Positions 36,686-46,070 of a stretch of DNA of 64,000 bases are shown in pieces. The stretch is from an uncultured Alteromonadaceae bacterium (GTDB lineage: Bacteria; Pseudomonadota; Gammaproteobacteria; Enterobacterales; Alteromonadaceae): positions 124,001 to 188,000 of the forward strand of contig CANLWS010000009.1 in assembly GCA_947494925.1 (NCBI GenBank), given 5' to 3'. The stretch's first letter is position 1. Each line of letters begins with the position of its first letter. Both the position numbers and the translations under genes were made by a program. The notes beneath the pieces were generated by a model, which saw only the letters and a program-made list of their open reading frames with translations, did no database searches and was not told where the DNA came from.

Positions 36686-39600
36686 CTATTCATCTTCTTC
36701 ATTCAAAGTCATCAACGAGGTATTGCCACCAGAGGCTGTGGTGTCGACACTAACGACTTTTTCAGTCAATAATCGTTGGATCAGATTATCGCTATACTCT
36801 GCGGTGATGACCGGCAAAATAGCGCCTTCCCGTCTGGCCAGACAATTGGCTATGTAGGCTCGACGATCACTGTTACTGTCGATGACCACACCCGCAAGCT
36901 TTTCGTGAGATAAAAGCGCTTCCATGTGGCTAAGCTTTGCAACCTGTAGAACACCTCTAGGTGCCTGAGTCGCGTCAAACTTATCCTGAAAGGCTATGGC
37001 TTCTTCGTAAAAAAGATCTGAAACCACAGAAATCACCGTATTTCCGGTTGCCAATGCTGTGACGATAGACAGAGTCCAATACTCAAAATTGACGTCTTTG
37101 TCGGCAAAACAGACCAATATGCCCCTTGGCTCGTAGAACAGCTGGTTAGATTCACCAGTTGGACCTGGCAGTACCACTGGTCTTTTAAGGTGCTTTTCTA
37201 TTTTTATGATTTGAGAGCGTGCAGCGGCGAGGGTGCTGTTTAAATCGTCGGCCAATTCTTCAACGATATCCACTCTGGCTATCTTAGCCAGCAATTGCCT
37301 TACGGCAGATACCCTGTCGTTGAGATTGGTCAGGCGCCAAGAATCCTCCGCTTCAGCAGCCTGATACATGAGTTGCTTGACTGCTTCGCGAGATTCTTCA
37401 TCACTGATCAATGCTTTATCAGTATCTGGCACTTCGTCATCGGTCAGTGCTTTAGGAGTAGCATTTTCGATCATCAGACGGCTAAGATAATTGGGTCCAC
37501 CTGCCTTAGGCCCAGTACCTGACAAACCGCGACCTCCAAATGGTTGCGACCCGACAATCGCACCTATCATATTGCGGTTGATATACAGGTTACCGGCACG
37601 GGAACGTTGAGCCAGGTCAAATGCCCGCTCATCAATCCGTGAATGTATCCCCATAGTCAAGCCAAAACCTGTTGAATTAATAATATCGATGGTGTTGTGT
37701 AAATCTTCACCTTTGAATCGAATAATATGAACACAAGGTCCAAAAACTTCTTGTTTCAGAACCGATATATTGTCTATCTCATAGAGTCTTGGCGCAAAGA
37801 AAGTACCTGGTATGTCAGGCGTTTTACAAACATGCAGCAGACTGCCTTTGTCTTTGAGGTAGGCGACATGGTTAGTTAATGAATTTAATGCTTTGTCATC
37901 GATAACTGGCCCTACATCTGTGCTTAGCATGGCCGGATCACCAATTTCAAGCTCCTTCATAGCTCCTATCAGCATCTCGATAATAGTGTCCGCAATGTCT
38001 TCTTGCAGAAACAGCACCCTTAACGCTGAGCATCGTTGACCTGCACTTTGAAAACCTGAAGAGATTACATCGTCAATCACCTGCTCTGGTAAAGCAGTGC
38101 TATCAACTATCATGCAATTCTGACCACCCGTTTCTGCGATCAGTGGTATTTGATCTCCACCGCGCTCTGCAAGAGTACGCGCGATATAGGTCCCGGTTTG
38201 AGTTGAGCCGGTAAACATTACTGCTTTAATACGGTCCTCTGGTAACAGCGTATCACCCACCGCTTTACCTTCGCTGATGATGGGCTGAATTACCCCAGGA
38301 GGTAGGCCTACGGATTCCATCAGTTCAATGGCACGCAATGCGATTAAACTTGTTTGTTCTGCCGGTTTGGCCAGAACGGTGTTACCGGTGACTGCCGCAG
38401 CGACTACCTGTCCAAGAAAAATCGCTAACGGAAAATTCCATGGACTAATACATAACACCACTCCTCGTGAGGAAAGGCGTTCATCAACGCACAAGGCTTC
38501 CGCCTGGGCAGCGTAATAGCGACAAAAGTCCACTGCCTCACGGACTTCATCAATACCATCCTGCGGAATTTTGCCCGCTTCTTTAATACATAGCGCGATC
38601 AATTCATCCATATGGCGCTCAAGTATATCTGCGGTGTGGCGCAACAGATTTGCACGTTCACTTACACTTGTCTGCGACCAGCTTTGAAATGCTTTCTCTG
38701 CAGCATCGAGTTTTTCACGCATCTGTTGTGGCGTATCGTAGATGTGAAATCCCACAACCTCTGTCCGATTGGCAGGGTTATGCACGGCAACGGCGTCTTC
38801 AGGTATGTCCTTCTCAGAAATAACATGCTCCTCGACCCACCTTTGCATAGCGTCACGCATAGGTGTGATGGTGTTAATGTCGGTCAGGTCGAGCCCTTTC
38901 GAATTATCGCGCTCCTGACCATACAACTGACCGGGCATCAGTATCTGGTCGTTATACTTGTGACCCATGCGTTGTGTTTTTTCTACCGGATCCTCCAGTA
39001 ACGCTTCAACCGGCTTAGTGTCATCTACAATTGCATTGACGAAGGAAGAATTTGCACCGTTTTCAAGTAATCTCCTGACCAGGTAGGCCAACAGATCTTC
39101 GTGGAAACCGACAGGTGCATAGACCCGACATTGGATGCCTTCTTCAGTCACAATTTGGTTGTACAAACTGTCCCCCATGCCATGCAGGCACTGGAATTCA
39201 AAGCCTTCTTTATCGTCCCCAGCCAATTCGATGATTACGGACGCGGTATAGGCATTGTGAGTCGCAAATTGTGGGTAAATAGTATCGCGGTAGTCCAGCA
39301 GGCGGTTTGCACAGGCGTGATAAGACACATCAGTGGAAGATTTACGGGTAAATACCGGAAAATGCTCTAATCCATCTTTCTGGGCATTTTTTATTTCGGT
39401 ATCCCAGTAGGCGCCTTTGACCAGACGAACCATCATTTTTCGTCCAACGCTTTCCGTCAAATCCCGTAACCAATCGATAACGAACAATGCACGCTTTTGA
39501 TATGCCTGAACTGCCAACCCAAAGCCATTCCAGCCAGCCAGATCCTCATCACTAAATACTTGCTCAATGATGTCTAACGAAATATCCAGTCTTTCTGATT

Positions 39601-40480
39601 CTTCGGCATCCACAGTGAGGCCAATATCATGTTGTTTTGCCAGCATGCACAAGGCTTTAAGCCGAGGTGGGATTTCTGCCAGCACACGGTCGCGGTGCGA
39701 AAACTCATAGCGTGGGTGAATAGCCGACAGCTTGACTGAAATACCGGGGCTTCTCCGAGGTCCTTTACCTTTAGCAGCCTCACCTATGACGGCAATCGCA
39801 TTGGCATAGGAATCATAGTAACGTTTTGCATCTTCTTCTGTGCGGGCGCCTTCTCCTAGCATATCGTAAGAATAGACATAGCCTTTGCGTTCTTTATCTT
39901 CTGCGCGCTTGACGGCATCTTGGATTGTCTCGCCCATGACAAATTGTTGACCCATGACTTTCATGGCCACATTCATTGCCTTGCGGATAACAGGCTCGCC
40001 AACTTTACCCAGGGTTTTCTTCAGAAAACCAAATTGCTCGCGCTTCTTCACATCTGCAAAGTTGACAACATTGCCCGTCAACAACAACCCCCATGAAGAT
40101 GCGTTAACAAACAGACTTTCGCTATTGCCCAGATGTGAGCTCCATTTACCCTGAGACAACTTGTCACGGATCAGTTCATCCTGAGTGCGTTTATCTGGCA
40201 CCCGTAACAAGGCTTCTGCCAGACACATCAACACCACGCCTTCGGAAGAAGACAATGAATACTCATTCAACAGGGCCTCGACAACGCCGTTTCCTTCCTG
40301 TTCCCGGCGGATTTGCAAGACCATTTTTCTTGCACGCTCCCAGGCTCGGCTGCGAGCGCGCATATTGACCTCAGCGTCTGGCAGAATCTTGTTTACTGCC
40401 AAATCTTCTTCAATACGATAGTAGTCGCGCATTTTCTGACGAGTCAGACTGGTTGTTGTCAGGTTACCTTTGAATAGCAT
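36686..40480 (-). CDS. putA: bifunctional proline dehydrogenase / L-glutamate gamma-semialdehyde dehydrogenase PutA
   Basis: A 1264-residue enzyme oxidising proline to glutamate. It has an FAD-dependent PRODH barrel (about 150-480; VRLVKGAYWDTEIK, YAPVGFHEDLLAYLVRRLLENGAN) and a P5C dehydrogenase domain with the catalytic Cys in SAGQRCSALRV and GRGLSGTGPKAGGPNYL. The C-terminal 150 residues are a degenerate ALDH-like domain typical of long PutAs. It begins MLFKGNLTTTSL and lacks the roughly 50-residue ribbon-helix-helix DNA-binding domain of enteric PutA, so it is probably a pure enzyme that does not repress its own gene. No putP or separate regulator is adjacent. Confidence 0.94.
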   Translation of the reverse strand: MLFKGNLTTTSLTRQKMRDYYRIEEDLAVNKILPDAEVNMRARSRAWERARKMVLQIRREQEGNGVVEALLNEYSLSSSEGVVLMCLAEALLRVPDKRTQDELIRDKLSQGKWSSHLGNSESLFVNASSWGLLLTGNVVNFADVKKREQFGFLKKTLGKVGEPVIRKAMNVAMKVMGQQFVMGETIQDAVKRAEDKERKGYVYSYDMLGEGARTEEDAKRYYDSYANAIAVIGEAAKGKGPRRSPGISVKLSAIHPRYEFSHRDRVLAEIPPRLKALCMLAKQHDIGLTVDAEESERLDISLDIIEQVFSDEDLAGWNGFGLAVQAYQKRALFVIDWLRDLTESVGRKMMVRLVKGAYWDTEIKNAQKDGLEHFPVFTRKSSTDVSYHACANRLLDYRDTIYPQFATHNAYTASVIIELAGDDKEGFEFQCLHGMGDSLYNQIVTEEGIQCRVYAPVGFHEDLLAYLVRRLLENGANSSFVNAIVDDTKPVEALLEDPVEKTQRMGHKYNDQILMPGQLYGQERDNSKGLDLTDINTITPMRDAMQRWVEEHVISEKDIPEDAVAVHNPANRTEVVGFHIYDTPQQMREKLDAAEKAFQSWSQTSVSERANLLRHTADILERHMDELIALCIKEAGKIPQDGIDEVREAVDFCRYYAAQAEALCVDERLSSRGVVLCISPWNFPLAIFLGQVVAAAVTGNTVLAKPAEQTSLIALRAIELMESVGLPPGVIQPIISEGKAVGDTLLPEDRIKAVMFTGSTQTGTYIARTLAERGGDQIPLIAETGGQNCMIVDSTALPEQVIDDVISSGFQSAGQRCSALRVLFLQEDIADTIIEMLIGAMKELEIGDPAMLSTDVGPVIDDKALNSLTNHVAYLKDKGSLLHVCKTPDIPGTFFAPRLYEIDNISVLKQEVFGPCVHIIRFKGEDLHNTIDIINSTGFGLTMGIHSRIDERAFDLAQRSRAGNLYINRNMIGAIVGSQPFGGRGLSGTGPKAGGPNYLSRLMIENATPKALTDDEVPDTDKALISDEESREAVKQLMYQAAEAEDSWRLTNLNDRVSAVRQLLAKIARVDIVEELADDLNSTLAAARSQIIKIEKHLKRPVVLPGPTGESNQLFYEPRGILVCFADKDVNFEYWTLSIVTALATGNTVISVVSDLFYEEAIAFQDKFDATQAPRGVLQVAKLSHMEALLSHEKLAGVVIDSNSDRRAYIANCLARREGAILPVITAEYSDNLIQRLLTEKVVSVDTTASGGNTSLMTLNEEDE

Positions 40481-40559
40481 TTACTGCTCCAATTTGTGTC
40501 GAAGGCGACTCAGTGACGACCCCGTAACTGAGTATAATAGCTAACTAAAAATTGAGCGG

Positions 40560-40588
40560 AGTATATAGCCGGATTGCATACTCAGCAA
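40560..40588 (-). promoter_or_regulatory. candidate sigma-70 promoter of putA
   Basis: On the minus strand TTGCTG (40588-40583) and TATACT (40565-40560) are separated by 17 bp, which would start transcription about 70 nt before the putA ATG. A second TATTATACT lies nearer the gene (around 40531-40540) but has no clear -35. Confidence 0.5.
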
Positions 40589-40696
40589 TATTCCTGGATC
40601 GAATATCGTTAACAAAGAAAATTCGCAGAGTGTGGAGATTATTTGACAGTGCAGGAATAGATTTGGAGCAATGAATTGACGCCCGTCACTGGTGTA

Positions 40697-40723
40697 AAGC
40701 GAATGCCATTTTTAAGCTTCGCT
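40697..40723 (-). terminator. weak hairpin after the S9 peptidase gene
   Basis: AGCGAA and TTCGCT (around 40698-40703 and 40718-40723) form a 6-bp stem with a 14-nt loop, starting a few bases beyond the stop codon. Only TTTACACC follows on the minus strand, so termination strength is doubtful. Confidence 0.3.
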
Positions 40724-40727
40724 CAGG

Positions 40728-42779
40728 TCACGAACCAACCACCAGGTCATTGCTATCGAGCACCAATTTCCGTTTCATATAGCGTTGTAGATTTTGGCTT
40801 TGGTCCGCCTGAACCCGCCCACCAACATGATCAGAAAGGGCTTTTTCAATTACGTAAAAATAGGCTTCAATAGCCAGCTTCTGCCTGAAACTGTGTCCTT
40901 CATTCGGATCTTCAAGTAGAGAAATCTTTTTTCCAGCCCTGTGCAGACGCAGTGCATAGTCACGGATGTTGAGGATGGATACCCTGTCATCCTGACCGCC
41001 TGCAGTGAGGTAAAGTGGTTTATTGACCTGTTGCCAATGGGCATCTGGAGACTGGGAGGCCAACCTCTGAACGTCCGCTTCATCATTAATATCCACCGCA
41101 AAATGTTTAAACACCTGATGTCTCGGGATACCGCGAGGGTCCAGGGCATCTGGTTTGAAATTGCGCACTGATTTAGCAAGATCGACCGGCGCTGCTCCAG
41201 CAATTCCCACTTGAAAAAGTTGAGGCTCAAACGCTAAGGCACCCAATACTGAAAAGCCGCCAAAGGAGTGTCCGTAGATTGCCAATTTTTTCTTATTGCC
41301 GATCCCCTGACCGAGTATGTATTGCATCCCATCAATAATATCCTGATGCACCCGCCCTTTTCCAAAATCTTTGTTGGCCGAGGTGACATATTGTCGACCG
41401 AACCCCGTGGACGATCTGAAGTTGGGTTGAAATACCGCGTAGCCTCGATTTGCCATAAACTGCGCCCTGGCGTCGTAGTCGCCCTTAACTCTATTCCATG
41501 GCCCACCATGAGGCATGACAATCAAAGGAACAGATGCAGGATCATAACCTTTGGGTAGGGTCACATAACCCTGTTGCTTCATTCCATCACTGACTGAGTA
41601 GTAAACTGGGATCTGGCTAGCAATATACTCGTCGGGCATTACCGGAAACTGCGCGGCAAGTTGTTCGAGCGTCTTTTGCAACGGTCGGGAGAATTCATCT
41701 TTTGATGGTGAATAAACATAATACTTCGGAATAACCCTGGCTGGGTTGGCATCCACCAGCAGCCACACATCCAATGCATCACTAGGCTGAATGAATACGT
41801 TGGGCGATTTCAGCTTAGTATTAATTCGCTCAAGCAATTCGGCATGTTTGCTGTCTAGTGCATAATAGCTAAAGTGTTCATCACTATACCCTGCCATCAC
41901 CGGATTGCCGGTTCTAGGCTCAATGATGATGTGATTTACACTGTAGAATGATTTTGGATCGCTGTGCAGCAGTTGCCACTTTCCTGTATCCAAGGCAAAT
42001 TTATACAAGGCTGATTGAGGTAGAGCTCGCTGCATTTTAACCAGCAGACTGTTATTGCCTTTATCAAAAGATAGTGCCTCGCAGGCATCGAAATCTGCAC
42101 AGGTAAAAAGCATCTGTTCTGATTTATCATTTCGATGCCATAGCTCGAATTGACTGCCGCGGTGCCGGGTATAAAATGCAATCGTCCCGTTTTTGTCTTG
42201 CAGAAAATCCATGATGCGAAATGATTTGCGCATCACTTCTGACGTACCACCATCCGCACTCATTCGATAAACAACATGTGCATTGTCTTGCTTAGAATGA
42301 CGCGTAAACAGAAACGCCGCTTCCTGAGTATTATCGACTCCGAAAAAATGGTCCTGTTTATCCCGATCGAGGTTCAGCAAAAATCTTGCCGATGATGGTT
42401 TATCTATCTGAACCGTACTCACACCTTGTCGGTTAAGTAAAAATAACGTTTTGTTGTCTTTTGCCCAAATAATGTCGCTAATCATAGTTGAGGAAAAAAC
42501 ACGCTGATTGAGGCCGTTGGACAAGTTCATCCACCATAATTCCCGGTGCTTTTTCTGTTCCAGCACATAGGCAATATGTTGCCCATCTGGCGACAATTTC
42601 ACTGATCTCAAAGGGGGTCTCTGAATCATAATACTGCGTGAAACCAAGGGCGCTTTCGCGGAAGATTGCGCCCGTTCCATTGCCTGCTCAAGTGGCGCCA
42701 CAAGCTGAGGCTGAGCCAGCATCTGCAAGGGCAGTACAAATGCTGCCAAAATACAGAGTCTAATCAAAAGCTTACGCAT
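40728..42779 (-). CDS. exported S9 family prolyl oligopeptidase-like serine peptidase
   Basis: A 683-residue protein with a signal peptide (MRKLLIRLCILAAFVLPLQMLA). Residues 50-380 form a beta-propeller-like region with repeated WD-type segments. An alpha/beta hydrolase domain has nucleophile Ser505 (YGHSFGGFS), an Asp near 597-598 (GGQDDRVS) and His629 (NEGHSF). These features fit acylaminoacyl or dipeptidyl peptidases of family S9 acting in the periplasm. The start overlaps the permease stop by 8 bp, placing it last in a GntR-ABC operon. Such a peptidase may process a peptide moved by the transporter, but that is inference. Confidence 0.87.
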   Translation of the reverse strand: MRKLLIRLCILAAFVLPLQMLAQPQLVAPLEQAMERAQSSAKAPLVSRSIMIQRPPLRSVKLSPDGQHIAYVLEQKKHRELWWMNLSNGLNQRVFSSTMISDIIWAKDNKTLFLLNRQGVSTVQIDKPSSARFLLNLDRDKQDHFFGVDNTQEAAFLFTRHSKQDNAHVVYRMSADGGTSEVMRKSFRIMDFLQDKNGTIAFYTRHRGSQFELWHRNDKSEQMLFTCADFDACEALSFDKGNNSLLVKMQRALPQSALYKFALDTGKWQLLHSDPKSFYSVNHIIIEPRTGNPVMAGYSDEHFSYYALDSKHAELLERINTKLKSPNVFIQPSDALDVWLLVDANPARVIPKYYVYSPSKDEFSRPLQKTLEQLAAQFPVMPDEYIASQIPVYYSVSDGMKQQGYVTLPKGYDPASVPLIVMPHGGPWNRVKGDYDARAQFMANRGYAVFQPNFRSSTGFGRQYVTSANKDFGKGRVHQDIIDGMQYILGQGIGNKKKLAIYGHSFGGFSVLGALAFEPQLFQVGIAGAAPVDLAKSVRNFKPDALDPRGIPRHQVFKHFAVDINDEADVQRLASQSPDAHWQQVNKPLYLTAGGQDDRVSILNIRDYALRLHRAGKKISLLEDPNEGHSFRQKLAIEAYFYVIEKALSDHVGGRVQADQSQNLQRYMKRKLVLDSNDLVVGS

Positions 42780-44634
42780 GACGTGCCCTAAAAAACGTTA
42801 ATGGGCTAGACCATGTCCAGGGCGTCATGAGGACCAGACAAGCCAGCGCTGGCAATCCTATTATGCCGATCATGAGGTACCAGCTTATGTTGACCTGAAG
42901 GCTATTGTGTTGCCTGCGTAACAAGATAAAGGCAACAAACAGACTAATTAAATTGAGCGCAATGGCGACGTAGCTGGTTCCATGCTTCTCCATTTGTCGC
43001 CAAACCTGTGAAGTCGGCAAATATAAAGATGTTTTTACCTCAGGTTCGAGGAAATGATAAACCTGGACCTGCGCGAGATATAATAGCGGAGAAATCATCA
43101 CATCAAAGTGGCGGATCCAAGGAGGGTGCGGATACTGAGTAAACTCTCTGCTTGCAATTTGCTCAATCTGTCCATCCAATCTGGCATAGGTCATATGCAC
43201 ACCCGATTGGTCGTAGCCATTTAGAAATCGTCCCTGATACCACATGACGTACCCATCCACCATGCGGTAGGCTTTTGCGAAATCAATTTCATAAACACTT
43301 GCAGGGTGCGGAATAACGTATTCGGCTTCCGCAACCTGGAATTCATCCAGCAATACGGAACGGTTAAAAATGTAAGTTTGTTTATTGGTCACCACGTAAA
43401 CAAAAAGGTCAGTAATTTGTGGTCCGCTGACGTAATATTCACCAGCCCCTGGTTGGTGCTTTATCAGAAAGGAACGTTCTTCATAATTCAGCTCGTAGAT
43501 AGCGTCGGATGTTACCAGGAACCTGTCCCTGACCAAAAATGGGACAGAGGTAAATCGATCTGCTTCGCCAATATCTTCCGCCTTGGTGACAAATCCGTTT
43601 TTACCAAGAAACCCCAGAGGTTCGCTGGATAATTTCTCTCGTCCTTCCAAAAGCATACTGTCGTGGGAAAATTGCCAGATGCTGTTTGTCTGATTGTGTT
43701 CAAGGGCATATTGCACATCTCGAGTATAGACTTGCCCGGGTTGCATAAAATTCCAGGGCCGTATCCGTAGATACTCCATTTCAGCCAGTTCCAATTGATC
43801 AACAAGCTGCTCTTTCAACCCATAGTCACTGTTTTGCAGCACATATTCAGCTTGCTCTCCTTGTTCAAACTGCCACAGGGCATGATAGGAACCAGCCACA
43901 GGGTTATTGTCAGGGTGATTGCCGGCGATGAAGCGCGGTATGTGGTAAAAAATGGTCGTTGACAGCAACAACAAAAATATCATGGCAAAACTGGTCACCG
44001 AAGTGATGAGAACAATCGGCAATGCATTGTCGAGAGGCTTTTTAAGATCAACACGGAAACTCACCAGGTTCAGATACACAAACATCGCGCACAGGATAAT
44101 GATCGGCAGCATTTGCAAAAATGGCGTCTTCGGATTTGCGTCCAGGATCAGGTAAAGCATGATCAATGCTGTGAAGCTGCCTTTGTAGGAACTTATCGCA
44201 GTTAAATTACCCACCAAATATGCGAAAAACGCGGTAAATAGGGCAAAAAAGGCATACAGATAGTGACGGTTGTCGATAACATGTCCGGTAAACAGATCAT
44301 GAATGAAAGTCACAGTGAGCCAGGGGACAAAGAGCGCGATCACCAGGCAAACTGCACCTGCCGACATCAGCGACAAATATATTCTGCCAGGGGACAATGG
44401 ACGGTGGATTAAAAACGTCCAATGATTCTTTCGTTTGTGCAAAAACATTTGCAGAAACCCGAATAGAAAACTGCCCAGGAACATGATCACAGAAGTCAGT
44501 GCTGATTGTTCTGTGGATGCTTCAAACAATGGCTTAAGTTTGGATAAGAAAAACAGCAGACAGATAGCGGAAACACAAACAAGAATGCTCCAAAGCGCGT
44601 AACGACGAAATTCGCAACGAAATAATTCCAACAT
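42772..44634 (-). CDS. ABC transporter permease with a large extracytoplasmic domain
   Basis: A 620-residue membrane protein: about six helices in residues 1-245, a soluble region of roughly 290 residues (about 248-540) rich in aromatic and acidic residues, and two or three helices at the C-terminus (SYVAIALNLISLFVAFILL, then IGIIGLPALACLVLM). The first helices resemble ABC-2 type permeases of bacitracin/YtrA-type systems. I do not recognise the soluble insert. Its start lies 2 bp after the ATPase stop and its end overlaps the S9 peptidase gene, so it is the membrane half of one exporter complex. Confidence 0.72.
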   Translation of the reverse strand: MLELFRCEFRRYALWSILVCVSAICLLFFLSKLKPLFEASTEQSALTSVIMFLGSFLFGFLQMFLHKRKNHWTFLIHRPLSPGRIYLSLMSAGAVCLVIALFVPWLTVTFIHDLFTGHVIDNRHYLYAFFALFTAFFAYLVGNLTAISSYKGSFTALIMLYLILDANPKTPFLQMLPIIILCAMFVYLNLVSFRVDLKKPLDNALPIVLITSVTSFAMIFLLLLSTTIFYHIPRFIAGNHPDNNPVAGSYHALWQFEQGEQAEYVLQNSDYGLKEQLVDQLELAEMEYLRIRPWNFMQPGQVYTRDVQYALEHNQTNSIWQFSHDSMLLEGREKLSSEPLGFLGKNGFVTKAEDIGEADRFTSVPFLVRDRFLVTSDAIYELNYEERSFLIKHQPGAGEYYVSGPQITDLFVYVVTNKQTYIFNRSVLLDEFQVAEAEYVIPHPASVYEIDFAKAYRMVDGYVMWYQGRFLNGYDQSGVHMTYARLDGQIEQIASREFTQYPHPPWIRHFDVMISPLLYLAQVQVYHFLEPEVKTSLYLPTSQVWRQMEKHGTSYVAIALNLISLFVAFILLRRQHNSLQVNISWYLMIGIIGLPALACLVLMTPWTWSSPLTFFRARHA

Positions 44635-44636
44635 AA

Positions 44637-45536
44637 CTAACTCCTTGCTGCCGGCCGGCGGTGATTTTTGGAAAGGAACGAATTAATTGCCTGTTCCAGA
44701 TTGACAGGTACTTGCTGCACCTCATGAGCACCAATCATTGCCGCCAAATCACCCTGATGATCAATAACGGTGATCTGGTGTTGGTCATCAATTTTTTTGC
44801 TCACTAGAAACCCAGGGATTAAATCAGCGTCCAGCTTATGTCCGTTGATGTCCACCAACCATGACGAAATTCGGTCGACGAAGGCTTCCGGCGTGGAGTG
44901 GTGGGTCAGCTTTCCTTGCTCCATCACTATCAACTCATCCGCGACTCTTTCGATTTCCTCCATCTGGTGAGAACAATAGATCACAGTGACTTGTTGGCTT
45001 TCATCTGCAAACATCAAAGCTTCAAGAAAGGACTGCTTGGACACCACATCTAAACCCAATGTGGGTTCATCAAGGATCAGAATCTTTGGATTTTGCGCCA
45101 TTGCAATGGCCAGATTTAAACCGGCGCGCTCACCTCGAGACAACCCTGACACTTTCTGCTGAGGATCCACGTCAAAGTAGCCAACCACTTCTTCATACCT
45201 ATGTTGCTGCCAATCAGGGTAAAAGTGCTTTTGCATTTGTACTACCTGACCTGCTTTCATCCAGGGAGGAAGCGTATGTTCTTCGTTCACATACCCTACT
45301 AACCCCCGTGTTTGGGGTGACATCTTTTGTGGATCTTCCCCCAGTATGACTGAACTTCCGCTTGTGGGTGTTTCCATGCCCAGAAGTAACCTGAACAAGG
45401 TAGATTTCCCTGCACCGTTACTACCAACAATGGCGTGAATACCACCTTGTGAAAGGTTGATAGAAAAGTTGTTTAGTGCCAGCTTGTTTCCAAATTGTTT
45501 GGTCAAAGCGGATGTCTGTATACAAAATTGACTCAT
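44637..45536 (-). CDS. ABC transporter ATP-binding protein
   Basis: A 299-residue cytoplasmic ATPase. Walker A is GSNGAGKST at 38-46, the ABC signature LSRGE at 132-136, Walker B ILILDEP at 152-158 and the switch His is in YCSHQMEE. The C-terminal 80 residues are an extra domain common in ABC-2 type exporters (YtrB/CcmA style). It starts 1 bp after the gntR stop and should energise the adjacent permease. The GntR-ATPase-permease order is that of YtrA-type operons responding to cell-envelope stress. Confidence 0.9.
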   Translation of the reverse strand: MSQFCIQTSALTKQFGNKLALNNFSINLSQGGIHAIVGSNGAGKSTLFRLLLGMETPTSGSSVILGEDPQKMSPQTRGLVGYVNEEHTLPPWMKAGQVVQMQKHFYPDWQQHRYEEVVGYFDVDPQQKVSGLSRGERAGLNLAIAMAQNPKILILDEPTLGLDVVSKQSFLEALMFADESQQVTVIYCSHQMEEIERVADELIVMEQGKLTHHSTPEAFVDRISSWLVDINGHKLDADLIPGFLVSKKIDDQHQITVIDHQGDLAAMIGAHEVQQVPVNLEQAINSFLSKNHRRPAARS

Positions 45537-45537
45537 G

Positions 45538-45954
45538 CTAACCTCCGTCAGCTTGCTTTTTAGTTATTCTGTTAATGGCTTGCGAGACTTTGTGCAAAAC
45601 CTGATCTTGTTCGAAATCCAAATAGGCAATGTCATTGATAAAGGTTTCAATGGCATCGTTAAGTTGTTTGTCTTGTTCAGTCTGATTCAGAAGTTGGCGA
45701 GGTTGAGCAACGAACAACCCTAGTCCCTGCCGGGATTCCACCAACCCTTGAGAGGTGAGTTCGCTATAGGCCTTTGCCACAGTGTTGGGATTGATCACTA
45801 ATTGCAGAGCCAGGCCACGTACACTCGGCAATTTGCTGCCCACAGGCAAATTTCCACAGGCAATATCCATTCTGATACCGTCGACGATTTGCCGGAAGAT
45901 AGGTCTGGCGTCACCGGTTACGATCTGAATACTGATGGGATGAGTTTTGGGCAT
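45538..45954 (-). CDS. GntR-family regulator, YtrA type
   Basis: A 138-residue protein: an N-terminal winged helix-turn-helix (PIFRQIVDGIRMDIACGNLP, shown in part, then LPSVRGLALQLVINPNTVAKAY) and a short C-terminal helical tail with no ligand-binding domain, which defines the YtrA subfamily. It is the first gene of an operon with the ATPase, permease and S9 peptidase genes. A palindrome (TGTACTAGTACA) in its promoter is the likely operator, so autoregulation is expected. The inducer is unknown; family precedents respond to cell-wall antibiotics. Confidence 0.9.
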   Translation of the reverse strand: MPKTHPISIQIVTGDARPIFRQIVDGIRMDIACGNLPVGSKLPSVRGLALQLVINPNTVAKAYSELTSQGLVESRQGLGLFVAQPRQLLNQTEQDKQLNDAIETFINDIAYLDFEQDQVLHKVSQAINRITKKQADGG

Positions 45955-45978
45955 ACTTAAAAATCACACTGTACTATT

Positions 45979-46016
45979 TGTACTAGTACAGTACATACAG
46001 TTTGATTTTTGATCAA
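45979..46016 (-). promoter_or_regulatory. promoter and palindromic operator of the GntR-ABC-peptidase operon
   Basis: On the minus strand TTGATC (46016-46011) and TACTGT (45993-45988) are 17 bp apart. The perfect 12-bp palindrome TGTACTAGTACA (45979-45990) overlaps that -10, and further GTAC steps flank it on both sides (45971-45974 and 45991-45994). This is the expected position for a repressor site of a YtrA-type GntR protein. Confidence 0.6.
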
Positions 46017-46046
46017 CAAAAAAAGCAGAAACCTGAGTTTCTGCTT
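46014..46046 (-). terminator. terminator of the ECF sigma-DUF6768 operon
   Basis: AAGCAGAAAC (46023-46032) and GTTTCTGCTT (46037-46046) form a perfect 10-bp stem with a 4-nt loop. On the minus strand it runs into a T-rich stretch (complement of the A run at 46017-46024). The tract abuts the -35 of the downstream GntR promoter. It lies about 25 bp after the DUF6768 stop. Confidence 0.85.
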
Positions 46047-46070
46047 ATTGTTTATAGATCAGAGATTAGA

